Shown one piece after another: positions 37,656-46,673 of a DNA stretch of 64,000 bases. This DNA is from Polynucleobacter aenigmaticus (GTDB lineage: Bacteria > Pseudomonadota > Gammaproteobacteria > Burkholderiales > Burkholderiaceae), in NCBI RefSeq assembly GCF_002206635.1, contig NZ_NGUO01000010.1:1-64000 (forward strand). Direction: 5' to 3'. The notes under the pieces were generated by a model. The model was not told the origin of the DNA, searched no databases, and saw nothing but the letters and a program-made list of their open reading frames with translations. The first letter of the stretch is position 1. Every line of letters begins with the position of its first letter. The position numbers and the translations under genes were made by a program.

Positions 37656-37666
37656 ATTTAAAAAAG

Positions 37667-38002
37667 ATGACCTCCATGTCAATATCACGCACAGTATTGC
37701 TGTTTACTTTTTTGTTATCCATATCCAACCAGTCTTTTGCTCAGGCAATTTCTAAAGCCTATCAAAAGAATTGTGTAATCGAACAAGTGTCTGAGCATCA
37801 GGGCGTTAAAGGCAAAGCCTTTGCCGAGGAGGACTTTACAGCCTACTGTTATTGCCATGCTGAATTCATCTCTAAAAATGCCTCTAATCGCCAAGTTAAT
37901 GAATTGCTGATGAATCCAAAGGCAAAGCCTGGATGGCTAAAGGCCTTAGAGTTAAAAGCAATGAAGGCTTGTATTTCTCTTGACTCTAAATTAAGTACAT
38001 AG
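37667..38002 (+). CDS. Small exported Cys-containing protein, unknown
   Basis: 111 residues: signal peptide (TVLLFTFLLSISNQSFAQ), then a mature part with four cysteines (NCVIEQVSEHQG, AYCYCHAEFISKNAS, KACISL), likely disulfide-bonded in the periplasm. Possibly related to small secreted proteins of the same length in relatives; no function known. Confidence 0.6.
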   Translation: MTSMSISRTVLLFTFLLSISNQSFAQAISKAYQKNCVIEQVSEHQGVKGKAFAEEDFTAYCYCHAEFISKNASNRQVNELLMNPKAKPGWLKALELKAMKACISLDSKLST

Positions 38003-38253
38003 AAATTCTAAATACTTGTCCTCGTGAGCATCGCTTATATCGACGTTCGACCAGTAGTGATTTGGACTTACGCGCCATCTTTTGAGGGCAAGAATGTATT
38101 CAAAAGCGCGGTGGCGGAACCAAACTACCGATATAGGGCTTTCAATTCCTTTTGCTTACGCAGTTTGTAGTGTGTTGCATCGATCAGTTGAATTCAAGTC
38201 TAAAAGCAGCCCCTCGCTCATGAAATAAAGCCTAGTTCCTTTAGTTTTCTCTA
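38003..38253. other. Intergenic, no gene seen
   Basis: About 250 bases between the small exported protein gene and the left inverted repeat. No convincing start codon with ribosome binding site is visible. Confidence 0.4.
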
Positions 38254-38320
38254 GTTGCATATTCCAGTCAAAATCGTCACCCATTCCAGTGGAAAGTGGC
38301 CTAGTGATCCCGGTAGGGGG
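38254..38320. repeat. Left inverted repeat flanking the toxin-antitoxin pair
   Basis: The reverse complement of this segment matches 39165-39234 over about 65 bases with a few differences (shared core ACTTTCCACTGGAATGGG, CTAC-GGGATC). The GGAATnGGTGG-like sub-repeats resemble the internal repeats at IS21-family ends. A run of eleven G (38316-38326) adjoins it. Confidence 0.65.
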
Positions 38321-38495
38321 GGGGGGCAGGGATGATGATTCTATTTCCGTTATAACTATTGCGTGAGGGATTGGATTGGGAGTATTTGCTGTCAATTTGC
38401 ATCAAAAAGGGATCTCGTGCGCTTATCTTTGCTAGAAACTCATTCTGCCAGCATGCATTGACATTTAACTGCATTTCCCATACGGTTCACACATG

Positions 38496-38513
38496 GCACA
38501 TATAGCACATATA
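38496..38513 (+). promoter_or_regulatory. Tandem 9-base repeat upstream of the antitoxin
   Basis: GCACATATA twice in a row immediately before the ribosome binding site (ggaggg, 38515-38520). This is a typical place for an autoregulatory toxin-antitoxin operator. Confidence 0.4.
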
Positions 38514-38527
38514 CGGAGGGCTAAATC

Positions 38528-38758
38528 ATGTCACAGTTACACTTTTACGTACCAGATCACATAGAAGCGCAAATACGCATTAAAGCCAAGCGAGCCAATT
38601 TGACGCTTTCTAAATATCTAGCGGGGCTAGTTAAGCGCGAAACAGGTGCACAAAACCAATGGCCGGCAGGTTATTTTGAGCTGTTTGATGCTTGGCAAGG
38701 TGCGCCACAAACAAGGCCCGTGCAATTGGCTCTCGAAACAAGGCCGGACTTTAATTGA
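38528..38758 (+). CDS. Antitoxin (VapB/FitA-like, ribbon-helix-helix)
   Basis: 76 residues. The N-terminal half HFYVPDHIEAQIRIKAKRANLTLSKYLAGLVKRE is a ribbon-helix-helix DNA-binding domain; the C-terminal half (WPAGYFELFDAW, ALETRPDF) would wrap the toxin. The stop overlaps the toxin start (TGATG). Confidence 0.85.
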   Translation: MSQLHFYVPDHIEAQIRIKAKRANLTLSKYLAGLVKRETGAQNQWPAGYFELFDAWQGAPQTRPVQLALETRPDFN

Positions 38759-39156
38759 TGTATCTTCTAGATACGAATGCTTGCATTGGGCTATGGCAGC
38801 GTAAAAACCTCACTGTACGCAATCATTTTGCAAGGCATAGCCCCGAAGACATCGCGCTCTGTAGCGTAGTAAAGGCAGAACTTTTATTTGTCGCCCTGCG
38901 TAGTGAACAAAAAGAAAGCAACCTGCAATTACTACAAAAGCTATTTGTCCCCTTGCATAGTTTTGATTTTGACGATGAAGCCGCCGAACATTATGCGCAG
39001 ATTCGCGCAGATCTTACAGCCCAAGGTAATGTAATTGGCACAAATGATTTAATCATTGCCGCAATCGCACGCGCTAATAATGCAATACTAATTACCCATA
39101 ACATCGGTGAATTTGGCAGGGTGCAGGGCTTGCTAATTGAAGATTGGGAAGTTTAA
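38758..39156 (+). CDS. VapC-type PIN-domain toxin
   Basis: 132-residue PIN ribonuclease: YLLDTNACIG at the start (first Asp), SVVKAELLFVAL (Glu), GTNDLIIAAIARANNAILITHN (third and fourth acidic residues). It would cleave RNA unless bound by the antitoxin encoded just before. Start 38758 overlaps the antitoxin stop. The pair lies between inverted repeats and has probably been acquired horizontally. Confidence 0.9.
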   Translation: MYLLDTNACIGLWQRKNLTVRNHFARHSPEDIALCSVVKAELLFVALRSEQKESNLQLLQKLFVPLHSFDFDDEAAEHYAQIRADLTAQGNVIGTNDLIIAAIARANNAILITHNIGEFGRVQGLLIEDWEV

Positions 39157-39164
39157 TGTGACGA

Positions 39165-39234
39165 CCCCTACTGGGATCGCTGGGCTACTTTCCACTGGAA
39201 TGGGCGCCAACTTTGGAATGGAATAGGTGGCAAC
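39165..39234. repeat. Right inverted repeat flanking the toxin-antitoxin pair
   Basis: Partner of 38254-38320. It also contains internal direct copies: ACTTTCCACTGGAATGGG and, a little further on, AACTTTCACTGGAATACAC, again like IS21-type ends. No transposase gene lies between the repeats. Confidence 0.65.
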
Positions 39235-39555
39235 TTTCACTGGAATACACACTAGTGCGTGAAAGTTTGACGGGGGAGGCCCAAGCAGTCGAAGGCCTTT
39301 GTAGGCTTTATATCCTTGATCCCGTGGCCATACATACCAAATAAATACTCATGGGCTGTTTTCATAAGAACACTATAAAATACCCTCAAATTAACTATTA
39401 AATTATTCGCGAATTATTAAAAAATATAGCCAATAAAATATTCCCCAAATCGGTGCAATTTGTAGGGGAAATAAGGGTATATTTAGGTTTATAAATGTAT
39501 TTTAAGTCGATGATTTATATAGATAATAACCATTAAAATAAAGCGTTAAAACCCC
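39235..39555. other. AT-rich intergenic region before tatD
   Basis: About 320 bases, strongly A/T-rich after 39370. No gene is visible. It gives tatD no obvious ribosome binding site. Confidence 0.4.
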
Positions 39556-40344
39556 TTGTTTATAGACTCGCATTGCCATCTTGATTTCCCTGAATTCCAA
39601 TCCCGTTTACCCGAGGTTTTGGCGAACATGGCCGCCTGCAAGGTGAGTCATGCTCTTTGCGTATCGGTAGATATTCCAGGCTTTCCAAAAGTCCGTAAAT
39701 TAGCCGAAGATCATGCTCATTTATTTGCCTCGGTTGGCGTTCATCCAGATTATGAAGATACGCCAGAGCCTAGCTTTGATTTTTTGGTTGAGGAAGCCAA
39801 ACACCCAAAGGTCATCGCTATCGGCGAAACAGGTCTTGATTACTACCGTATGGGCGATCGTAGCTATGAGTCCATGGAGTGGCAAAGGGAGCGTTTTAGG
39901 ACCCATATACGAGCCTCAATTGCCTCTAAAAAGCCCTTAATCATTCATACCCGCTCATCTTCCGAAGATACCCTCAGAATTCTCAAGGAGGAGGGTGCTG
40001 ATCGTATTGGTGGGGTGATGCACTGTTTTACAGAAACCACTGAAGTGGCCAAGGCTGCAATGGATATGGGTTTTTTCATCTCGTTCTCAGGGATCGTAAC
40101 CTTTAAGAGCGCAAAGGACTTGCAGGAAACTTGTAAGCAAGTGCCTTTAGAGCGGATGCTGATCGAAACGGATTCTCCCTATTTGGCGCCCATTCCGTAT
40201 CGCGGTAAAACCAATGAGCCAGCCTGGGTCTCTAAAGTTGGCGAATATATCGCTGATTTGAAGGGTGTTTCTGTTGAACAGTTAGCTGAGCAGACTTCCA
40301 GTAATTTTTTCAAATGTTTTCAGATAGATAGAGTAATTTCATGA
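39556..40344 (+). CDS. tatD: TatD family deoxyribonuclease/hydrolase
   Basis: 262-residue TIM-barrel metal hydrolase: FIDSHCHLD (metal His pair), GETGLDYYR, HTRSSSEDTLRIL, MHCFTET, ETDSPYLAPIPYRGKTNEPAWV. The start must be TTG at 39556, because the protein begins with the conserved FIDSHCH and no ATG is in frame upstream. No Shine-Dalgarno is visible (taaaacccc), perhaps because the insertion upstream replaced the original leader. Overlaps the next start (ATGA). Confidence 0.9.
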   Translation: MFIDSHCHLDFPEFQSRLPEVLANMAACKVSHALCVSVDIPGFPKVRKLAEDHAHLFASVGVHPDYEDTPEPSFDFLVEEAKHPKVIAIGETGLDYYRMGDRSYESMEWQRERFRTHIRASIASKKPLIIHTRSSSEDTLRILKEEGADRIGGVMHCFTETTEVAKAAMDMGFFISFSGIVTFKSAKDLQETCKQVPLERMLIETDSPYLAPIPYRGKTNEPAWVSKVGEYIADLKGVSVEQLAEQTSSNFFKCFQIDRVIS

Positions 40345-41042
40345 GAATTTTATTTAAATTAAAGCAGACTTTAAGTATATCTTTTGTATGCGTTTCTAGC
40401 CTTGTATTAGCCCAAACCCCAGATCAAGTTGCAGACTTTACTAAGGCAGCCAAGTTTGATGATGTTTCTGAGGTTAAATCATTGATTCAAGCTGGTGTCA
40501 GCCCGAATACATTGGATCCCAAGGGAAATCCAATGTTGATCGTTGCCATTCGAGATAAATCCCTTCAGGTCGCTGATTTACTCCTTGCTAATAAGGCTAT
40601 TAACGTTAATTTAATGAATAAAAGTGGTGAAAACCCCCTCATGATGGCTTCTATTGAGGGTGAATTGCCATTGGTTGAGACTCTAGTGCTTAAAAACAAG
40701 GCTGAGGTCAATAAGTCTGGCTGGACACCATTACATTACGCTTGCACAACGGGCAAATTAAGTGTCGCTGAGTTCTTGATTGCTAAAGGTGCCAAAGTGA
40801 ATGCATTGAGCCCAAGCGAAACAACGCCTTTAATGATGGCAGTCGGTTCTGGTAATGATCTCCTGATTAAGCTCCTGCTCGATAACGGCGCAGATTTACG
40901 TATGCGCAACCATGAGGGTTATTCAGCCATTGATGTGGCTGCATTATTCAGTAAAGATGATATTCGCGAGGGCTTGATGTCACGTTGGCAGAAGCTTTAT
41001 AAAGAGCCTTATCCAGGCGGCCCGAGGAAACTTCCTTCTTAA
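40341..41042 (+). CDS. Exported ankyrin-repeat protein
   Basis: 233 residues: signal peptide (ISFVCVSSLVLAQ) and four to five ankyrin repeats (for example GWTPLHYACTTGKLSVAEFLIAKGAKVNA and TTPLMMAVGSGNDLLIKLLLDNGADLRM). A protein-protein interaction module in the periplasm. Coupled to tatD. Confidence 0.9.
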   Translation: MRILFKLKQTLSISFVCVSSLVLAQTPDQVADFTKAAKFDDVSEVKSLIQAGVSPNTLDPKGNPMLIVAIRDKSLQVADLLLANKAINVNLMNKSGENPLMMASIEGELPLVETLVLKNKAEVNKSGWTPLHYACTTGKLSVAEFLIAKGAKVNALSPSETTPLMMAVGSGNDLLIKLLLDNGADLRMRNHEGYSAIDVAALFSKDDIREGLMSRWQKLYKEPYPGGPRKLPS

Positions 41043-41125
41043 GTTAGATATATACCATCTGCGTATAATCATTATTATGTCAAACAAGAAATTAATCTAA
41101 GCTTACAGCACCTTTCTCAGGCCCC

Positions 41126-41665
41126 ATGTCCATATTTGATCGTTTAGTAAGCCTACTTGGCATTCAGAATCTACCTAGTTTTAGTACGATGTTCTCCGAG
41201 ATTAATGCAGATATGGGCAATGGCGAGATCTGGTTTGTTCTGTTATTAGCTTGTTTGATGCTGACGTTTCATGGCATTGCAGTGCTGGCGATCGCTGGTG
41301 CATTTCACTGGTTTGATAGGAAGCTCGAAAATAAGCGGGTTTATGGGGCTAATTTCCTGTCCTATTTCATTGCGATTCTGTTGATTATCGCCACTCATTT
41401 AACTGAAATCGTGGCTTGGTCTTATGTCTGCGTTGCTTATCAGGTATTGCCTACCAATCCACAGACTTTTTATTTTGCGGGCGAAATGTACACCACGGTT
41501 GGCTTCGGAGACTACAACTTGTCGGAGCGCTGGAGAATCCTCCCCATCATCATCTCCTTCTCAGGAATCTTTGCTGTTTCGATGTCTGGTGCAGCCCTGT
41601 ATTCAATGATGGGCGCTTTGCTGGGACGATCAAGCCAAAATCCCAAGTCAGGGTCAGGCTTTTAG
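41126..41665 (+). CDS. Two-pore-helix-type ion channel protein
   Basis: 179 residues with three or four membrane segments and a K+-channel-like selectivity filter, MYTTVGFGDYNLSERWR, between the last two. The family (ion channel domain, PF07885-like) conducts K+ in studied members; selectivity here is inferred. Confidence 0.82.
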   Translation: MSIFDRLVSLLGIQNLPSFSTMFSEINADMGNGEIWFVLLLACLMLTFHGIAVLAIAGAFHWFDRKLENKRVYGANFLSYFIAILLIIATHLTEIVAWSYVCVAYQVLPTNPQTFYFAGEMYTTVGFGDYNLSERWRILPIIISFSGIFAVSMSGAALYSMMGALLGRSSQNPKSGSGF

Positions 41666-41693
41666 GCTTTCTATTTGGGATGTATCTGCCCAC

Positions 41694-42698
41694 CTAATTG
41701 ATGAGCTTCGCCTTATCAATAGGGGCTTTTTGTTTGAAAACCAGCTCCAGAACACGTCCGCTGGCTTCCTGGGAGCGCATTCTGCCCGGAAGCCAATCTA
41801 GGTCTCTAGCAAGCCAGATATCGACCTGACGCTTGTAAGGATCGTCCTCGCGTTGCATGAGGGCGTAATGACGATTAACTGACTTCCCTAGGCTTGGTAT
41901 AGCCTCAGATTCAGCCTCCCCATAGCTCTTGAACTGCCACATCTCCAGAGTATTGAAGTCAACGACAGGAACAGCCCGAATGCTACCTGCATCATCAATC
42001 TTATCGCTACCATTGAGTAAAGAGGCAAACTGAAACATGAGACTAAAACGGTCTTGTGTGCCTGGCAGAAGATCGGGTGTGAAATCTGGTTTCTCAGAGA
42101 AGTACATCTTCCCTGCCCCATTCTGACCCCTATCGAAACGCGAATACCGTGGCGGCTTACTGCCACGCTGCGTCCAGTAAATCGCTGGCGCTATGCCATA
42201 CGCATCGACAGAGCCACGAGATTCAAATACAAAAGGACCAACCACTGCATAGGGAATATTGATATAGAGGCGGTATTCATTGCCTTCCGTTATCCAGTCC
42301 AGTTGCGCTGTTTGATATAACTGACCATCAACATAGGCATCAAAATAATATGTCCCTGATTCGGGAAGACGAAACGCTTGCCCCGTTTGATTTCCGAGGG
42401 CACCCTGCTCCCCGTTATTTGCATCTGGTAAGGGATCGGCCGATACGGTATTAGTTTTTTTGGGTACTGCTTTTTTCTTGGGTCTACTCGTTAATTGAAT
42501 TTTCTGGGGAGGCTCCACCCGAAGTTCTGTTTTGATAATCAGATCTTCAGAGATGGGTGGCGGGCTAGAAAAAGAAATGAATGGAATGCCAAAAAATAAA
42601 ATGAGATGCCCGACGACCGAAAGAAAGATCGCAGCAGTCAGAATCCACAGAGATCTTCTGCGAATCGGGTGAATTAGATTGCTGGATGATTCAATCAA
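41694..42698 (-). CDS. DUF3108 domain-containing protein
   Basis: 334 residues: one N-terminal membrane segment (WILTAAIFLSVVGHLILFFGIPFI), a Pro/Lys-rich linker, then a periplasmic DUF3108 domain (GTYYFDAYVDGQLYQTAQLDW, SRGSVDAYGIAPAIYWTQRG, PVVDFNTLEMWQFKSYGEAE). The N-terminus resembles TonB-like architecture. Function unknown. Next to the YqiA-like esterase. Confidence 0.85.
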   Translation of the reverse strand: MIESSSNLIHPIRRRSLWILTAAIFLSVVGHLILFFGIPFISFSSPPPISEDLIIKTELRVEPPQKIQLTSRPKKKAVPKKTNTVSADPLPDANNGEQGALGNQTGQAFRLPESGTYYFDAYVDGQLYQTAQLDWITEGNEYRLYINIPYAVVGPFVFESRGSVDAYGIAPAIYWTQRGSKPPRYSRFDRGQNGAGKMYFSEKPDFTPDLLPGTQDRFSLMFQFASLLNGSDKIDDAGSIRAVPVVDFNTLEMWQFKSYGEAESEAIPSLGKSVNRHYALMQREDDPYKRQVDIWLARDLDWLPGRMRSQEASGRVLELVFKQKAPIDKAKLIN

Positions 42699-42702
42699 AA
42701 AA

Positions 42703-43290
42703 TCACTGCTCGATAAAATCGATCACTGCTGGCAAATGATCGGCATAGTCGGCAATTCCATGATCGCTACCTTCTAAAACTAACTGCTTGGCACCAGAAT
42801 AAAAGTCAACCATTTCCTTCCAGTCTAGTAGCTCATCACCCTTAGCTGCGATTAAGAAATAACGCTGGGGATCTGAAATCTTACTGACTTGCAGGGTGCG
42901 CAATTGATCGATGTACTCCGCCCTGAAATCAAATGGCTCTTCACTATCGTAAGCGGTCATCATGCCGACGTGAGGTTCTAACTCTCTGGCCGCATAAACC
43001 GCTGGATTAAGGGCAACGCCTTTGCATTGATATTTTTCTGCAAGGTAGTTAGTGTAAAAGCCGCCCAAAGAGGATCCAATAATGACTATACGATCAGCGG
43101 TGGATTGATCAATATGTTTGATCACCATATCCATGCTTTCTTTTGGGGATGCCAATAATTGCGGGCAGTACCATGCATAAGCATTGCCTGGAGTTGACAG
43201 TGCCCTCACCGCCTCCCTAGTCATCACCGCCTTACTTGAGTTCGGAGACGAGCGAAAACCGTGGAGATAAACCAGCAATGTTGTTGTCAT
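42703..43290 (-). CDS. YqiA/YcfP-type alpha/beta-hydrolase (esterase)
   Basis: 195 residues: YLHGFRSSPNSSKA at the start, nucleophile motif GSSLGGFYT, and the Asp/His end DELLDW ... GSDHGIADY. A small cytoplasmic esterase; natural substrate unknown. Confidence 0.88.
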   Translation of the reverse strand: MTTTLLVYLHGFRSSPNSSKAVMTREAVRALSTPGNAYAWYCPQLLASPKESMDMVIKHIDQSTADRIVIIGSSLGGFYTNYLAEKYQCKGVALNPAVYAARELEPHVGMMTAYDSEEPFDFRAEYIDQLRTLQVSKISDPQRYFLIAAKGDELLDWKEMVDFYSGAKQLVLEGSDHGIADYADHLPAVIDFIEQ

Positions 43291-43299
43291 TAGAGCGTC

Positions 43300-44196
43300 T
43301 TAAGCCTTCTGTCCAATTTCAAAATTCGCCATCTTCTCTAGGGCCTTGACCATGGCTGAGTGATCCCAAGCTTTGCCGCCATGAGCGCTACAAGAATTCA
43401 AAAGCTCTTGAGCAGTAGCAGTATTCGGTAGTGAGACGCCTAAAGCTTTGGCGCTACTGAGTGCAAGATTGAGATCCTTTTGGTGCAACTCAATCCTAAA
43501 GCCAGGCTCAAAGGTTCTTTTGATCATGCGCTCGCCATGCACTTCTAAAATCTTGGAGCTAGCAAATCCACCCATTAATGCCTCGCGGACCTTAGCAGGA
43601 TCTGCCCCGGCTTTGGATGCAAAAACCAGCGCTTCAGCAACGGCTTCAATATTTAACGCAACAATAATTTGATTGGCCACTTTCGTAATCTGACCAGCGC
43701 CATTGCCGCCCACTAAAGTAATGTTCTTACCCATTAACTCAAATACGGGCTTAACCTGAGCAAAAGTCTCTTCGCTGCCTCCTACCATGATGGTGAGCGT
43801 GGCCCCTTTGGCTCCCAGTTGACCACCGGAGACTGGCGCATCCAAATACTCGCATCCGAGTGCATTGATTTTTTTAGCAAACTCTTTGGTATCAATTGGG
43901 GATATTGAGCTCATATCAACCACGATCTTGCCCTTTGTTAAGCCAGAAGCAATGCCGTTCTCACCAAAGAGCACTTTTTCTACATCTGGCGTATCGGGCA
44001 CCATAGTGATGATGATGTCTGCCTTGCTTGCAACCTCTGCAGGGTTAGCACAGACGATTGCTGCGGTATGAGCAAGCTCTTCGGGCACTTTGCTGCGGGT
44101 ATTAATAAAGACTTCATAACCAGCGGCTACAAGATGCCCCGCCATTGGGGCGCCCATAATTCCTAGACCAACAAAACCGAGTTTTAATTTACTCAT
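43300..44196 (-). CDS. glxR: 2-hydroxy-3-oxopropionate (tartronate semialdehyde) reductase
   Basis: 298 residues of the beta-hydroxyacid dehydrogenase family: Rossmann motif GFVGLGIMGAPMAGHL, substrate loop DAPVSGGQLGAKGATLTIMVGG, catalytic Lys in GQITKVANQIIVALN. It reduces tartronate semialdehyde to glycerate. The neighbouring hydroxypyruvate isomerase gene makes that substrate specificity likely. Confidence 0.9.
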   Translation of the reverse strand: MSKLKLGFVGLGIMGAPMAGHLVAAGYEVFINTRSKVPEELAHTAAIVCANPAEVASKADIIITMVPDTPDVEKVLFGENGIASGLTKGKIVVDMSSISPIDTKEFAKKINALGCEYLDAPVSGGQLGAKGATLTIMVGGSEETFAQVKPVFELMGKNITLVGGNGAGQITKVANQIIVALNIEAVAEALVFASKAGADPAKVREALMGGFASSKILEVHGERMIKRTFEPGFRIELHQKDLNLALSSAKALGVSLPNTATAQELLNSCSAHGGKAWDHSAMVKALEKMANFEIGQKA

Positions 44197-44253
44197 GACA
44201 GCATTCCTAATATGTAATTTTTATTAATTGTTGATGTGTACTTGATTGGGATA

Positions 44254-45036
44254 TTAATCTTGCTCGTACTGCCCCATCCATCCCAGGCCAGCGGTCGTCG
44301 TTTTAAGGGGTTTGTATTCGCAACCAATATAGCCGGGGTACTCTAGGCGATCTAATAGATCAAAGAGGTAGGCATAGTTGATTTCTCCGGTGCCAGGTTC
44401 ATTGCGCCCCGGGTTATCCGCCAGCTGGATGTGCGCAATACGTCTGAGATATTTTTGAATCGTATTGCCTAACTCCCCCTCCATACGCTGTGCATGGTAG
44501 ATGTCGTACTGCAAGAAAGCGTTATCAGCACCAACAGCATCTAAGATAGCAATGCCCTGCTCTGTTTTTGACAGGTAGAACCCAGGAATATCAAAGGTGT
44601 TAATTGGCTCAATGAGGAGCTTGAGACCGGCTTTTTTGAGCTCACTGGCCGCGTATTGCAGATTGCCCACAAAGGTGTCATGGAGTACTTTAGGGTCAAC
44701 TCCTGCGGGCGCTTTACCAGCTAGGCAGTTCAATTGTGGAACGCCAAGGATACTTGCATATTCAATTGCCTTAGTTACTCCAGAGCGAAACTCAGGAACG
44801 CGATCTGGCAAGCAAGCAATGCCACGCTCCCCCGCATCCCAGTCTCCAGCAGGCAGGTTATGCAACACTAGCTTTAAAGCATTGTTATCTAGGACTGATT
44901 TAATCTCTTGCGCATCAAAGGCATAAGGAAAGAGGAATTCGACAGCTTTGAAGCCGCCGGTCTTAGCTAGCGCAAAGCGCTCCAAGAACGGCACTTCGGT
45001 AAATAACATAGTGAGGTTGGCGGCAAAACGGGGCAT
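44254..45036 (-). CDS. hyi: Hydroxypyruvate isomerase
   Basis: 260 residues of the xylose-isomerase-like TIM barrel: PRFAANLTMLFTEVPFLERF at the start, LLIEPINTFDIPGFYLS, QYDIYHAQRMEGE, HIQLADNPGRNEPGTGEINY, GYIGCEYKP (metal Glu). Interconverts hydroxypyruvate and tartronate semialdehyde, upstream of the reductase encoded next. The start 45036 fits an AAGGAT site and the family N-terminus; a longer reading frame extends to 45144. Confidence 0.93.
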   Translation of the reverse strand: MPRFAANLTMLFTEVPFLERFALAKTGGFKAVEFLFPYAFDAQEIKSVLDNNALKLVLHNLPAGDWDAGERGIACLPDRVPEFRSGVTKAIEYASILGVPQLNCLAGKAPAGVDPKVLHDTFVGNLQYAASELKKAGLKLLIEPINTFDIPGFYLSKTEQGIAILDAVGADNAFLQYDIYHAQRMEGELGNTIQKYLRRIAHIQLADNPGRNEPGTGEINYAYLFDLLDRLEYPGYIGCEYKPLKTTTAGLGWMGQYEQD

Positions 45037-45186
45037 CACAATCCTTTGGTTTATAGCGCTAGGGAAAGAACTGATGTTATCAAAAAAGCCCATAAATTTC
45101 CTTGAGCGCAAGGGGGTGGTACTTAAAGCGAATTTGGGACTCAAAATACGCTAATATCTCTCTAGATATACTTAATATTAAGGAAA

Positions 45187-45789
45187 ATGATGAAAATTAA
45201 ATTTGCCCAAATTACCCTCGTAGCTGCTGCATTATTGGCAGGCCCAACATTAGTTATGGCTCAAGCTCCTGTTGCACCAAATGCCGTGGTAGTTGATGCA
45301 GCCATAACCGACAATATTTTCCAGCTGTATGAAGGTTCGGTAACCAAGATTGATAAGAAAACACGTACGATTTTCTTCAAGAACAATGAAGGTGAATCTA
45401 AATTCGTGGCTGGTCCTGAGATTAAAAACTTTGATCAAATCAAAAAAGGTGATCGCCTCAGCGTTACCTATGAACTTGCCGTAGCGATTGAGCTGATTAA
45501 AACTAAGAGTGATGGCATTCGCAGCAAAGTGGAAACTTCTTCTGAAACCACTTCAAAGGCTGGAGAAAAGCCAACTCGCACCATCACCAACACAACCACG
45601 ATCATTGCTGACATCATCGCCGTAGATCGTGCGAAAAAACTCGTTTCCGTAAAAGGTCCAAGTGGCAAGGTCACCGTAGTGACAGTAAAAAACCCACAGT
45701 TGTTAGCTGACGTTAATGTTGGCGAACAAGTTAAGGTGATTTATTTTGATGCAATGGCTGCATCAATCACTACCCCTAAGAAGAAGTAA
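45187..45789 (+). CDS. Exported hypothetical protein with repeated beta-hairpin segments
   Basis: 200 residues, signal peptide ending LVMAQAP. The mature part has two similar segments, GSVTKIDKKTRTIFFKNNEGESKFV and ADIIAVDRAKKLVSVKGPSGKVTVV, each ending with a segment like KKGDRLSVTYE / NVGEQVKVIYF. This looks like two copies of a small beta-barrel domain. No function is known to me. Confidence 0.7.
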   Translation: MMKIKFAQITLVAAALLAGPTLVMAQAPVAPNAVVVDAAITDNIFQLYEGSVTKIDKKTRTIFFKNNEGESKFVAGPEIKNFDQIKKGDRLSVTYELAVAIELIKTKSDGIRSKVETSSETTSKAGEKPTRTITNTTTIIADIIAVDRAKKLVSVKGPSGKVTVVTVKNPQLLADVNVGEQVKVIYFDAMAASITTPKKK

Positions 45790-45808
45790 TCAAAGAAATA
45801 TGTTGTAG

Positions 45809-46657
45809 ATGCAAGGATTGCATTTGAGTAAGTTGAATATCAAGCTTTATTTAGTTCTTATAGTTGCCACCCTCCTCTCGGCCTGTGCTAACACCACACG
45901 CCCTGGGGCAGTTGGTGTCAACCGTTCTCAGTTCATGATGGTCTCTTCTGCCGACGTCGAGCGTTCTTCTGCAGCGAGCTACAACGACCAGAATCAAAAA
46001 GCAAAAGAAAAAAATGCATTGATTACTTCTGGGCCAACCTACGATCGCCTAAAGGTGATCGCCAATCGCCTCATTCCCCAGACTCAAGAATTTCGTGATG
46101 ATACAAAGCAATGGGATTGGCGTCTTACCCTGATTGATGCCCCGATCCTAAATGCAACCTGCGCACCAGGGGGGAAGATTACTTTCTATACCGGCATTAT
46201 TGAGCAGCTGAATTTAAATGATGATGAAATCGCTGCCATCATGGGTCACGAGATTGCGCATGCGCTCAGAGAGCATGGCAGAGAGCGCGTATCTCAAGCC
46301 ATGGCGCAGAACTTGGCAGTGAATGTTGCAATGGCCGTAGCTGGCGGTTATGGCTCAGCAGTGAGCGCTGCAAACCAAGTTGCCCACTATGTATTTGTAT
46401 TGCCAAATTCAAGAGAGAATGAATCTGAAGCTGATGCGATTGGTCTAGAGCTTGCAGCAAGAGCCGGATACAACCCAAACGGCGCAATCACTGTGTGGCA
46501 AAAAATGATCAAGGCAACAAAAGAAAAGAGTTCACCTGAGTTTTTATCCACACACCCTTCTGGTGAAACCAGAATAGAGCAATTGTCTGCATTAATACCG
46601 GCGGTTGAGCCACTATATAAAGCAGCTCCAAAACCGCCATCTACTAAGAAGTTATAA
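45809..46657 (+). CDS. M48 family lipoprotein metalloprotease
   Basis: 282 residues: lipobox VATLLSACANT, then the zinc protease domain with GHEIAHALREHGRE (HExxH) and ESEADAIGLELAARAGYNP (third ligand). It resembles BepA/LoiP-type periplasmic proteases that guard the outer membrane. Start uncertain (ATG 45809 or TTG 45824). Followed by a terminator and then by the integrated element. Confidence 0.9.
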   Translation: MQGLHLSKLNIKLYLVLIVATLLSACANTTRPGAVGVNRSQFMMVSSADVERSSAASYNDQNQKAKEKNALITSGPTYDRLKVIANRLIPQTQEFRDDTKQWDWRLTLIDAPILNATCAPGGKITFYTGIIEQLNLNDDEIAAIMGHEIAHALREHGRERVSQAMAQNLAVNVAMAVAGGYGSAVSAANQVAHYVFVLPNSRENESEADAIGLELAARAGYNPNGAITVWQKMIKATKEKSSPEFLSTHPSGETRIEQLSALIPAVEPLYKAAPKPPSTKKL

Positions 46658-46673
46658 AAGAGTCTGTTGAAAT

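Noticed and set aside
38312-38330. Run of eleven G residues beside the left inverted repeat, considered as a phase-variation tract
   Set aside because: No reading frame or promoter spacing that it would switch was found; it lies about 200 bases upstream of the antitoxin start.
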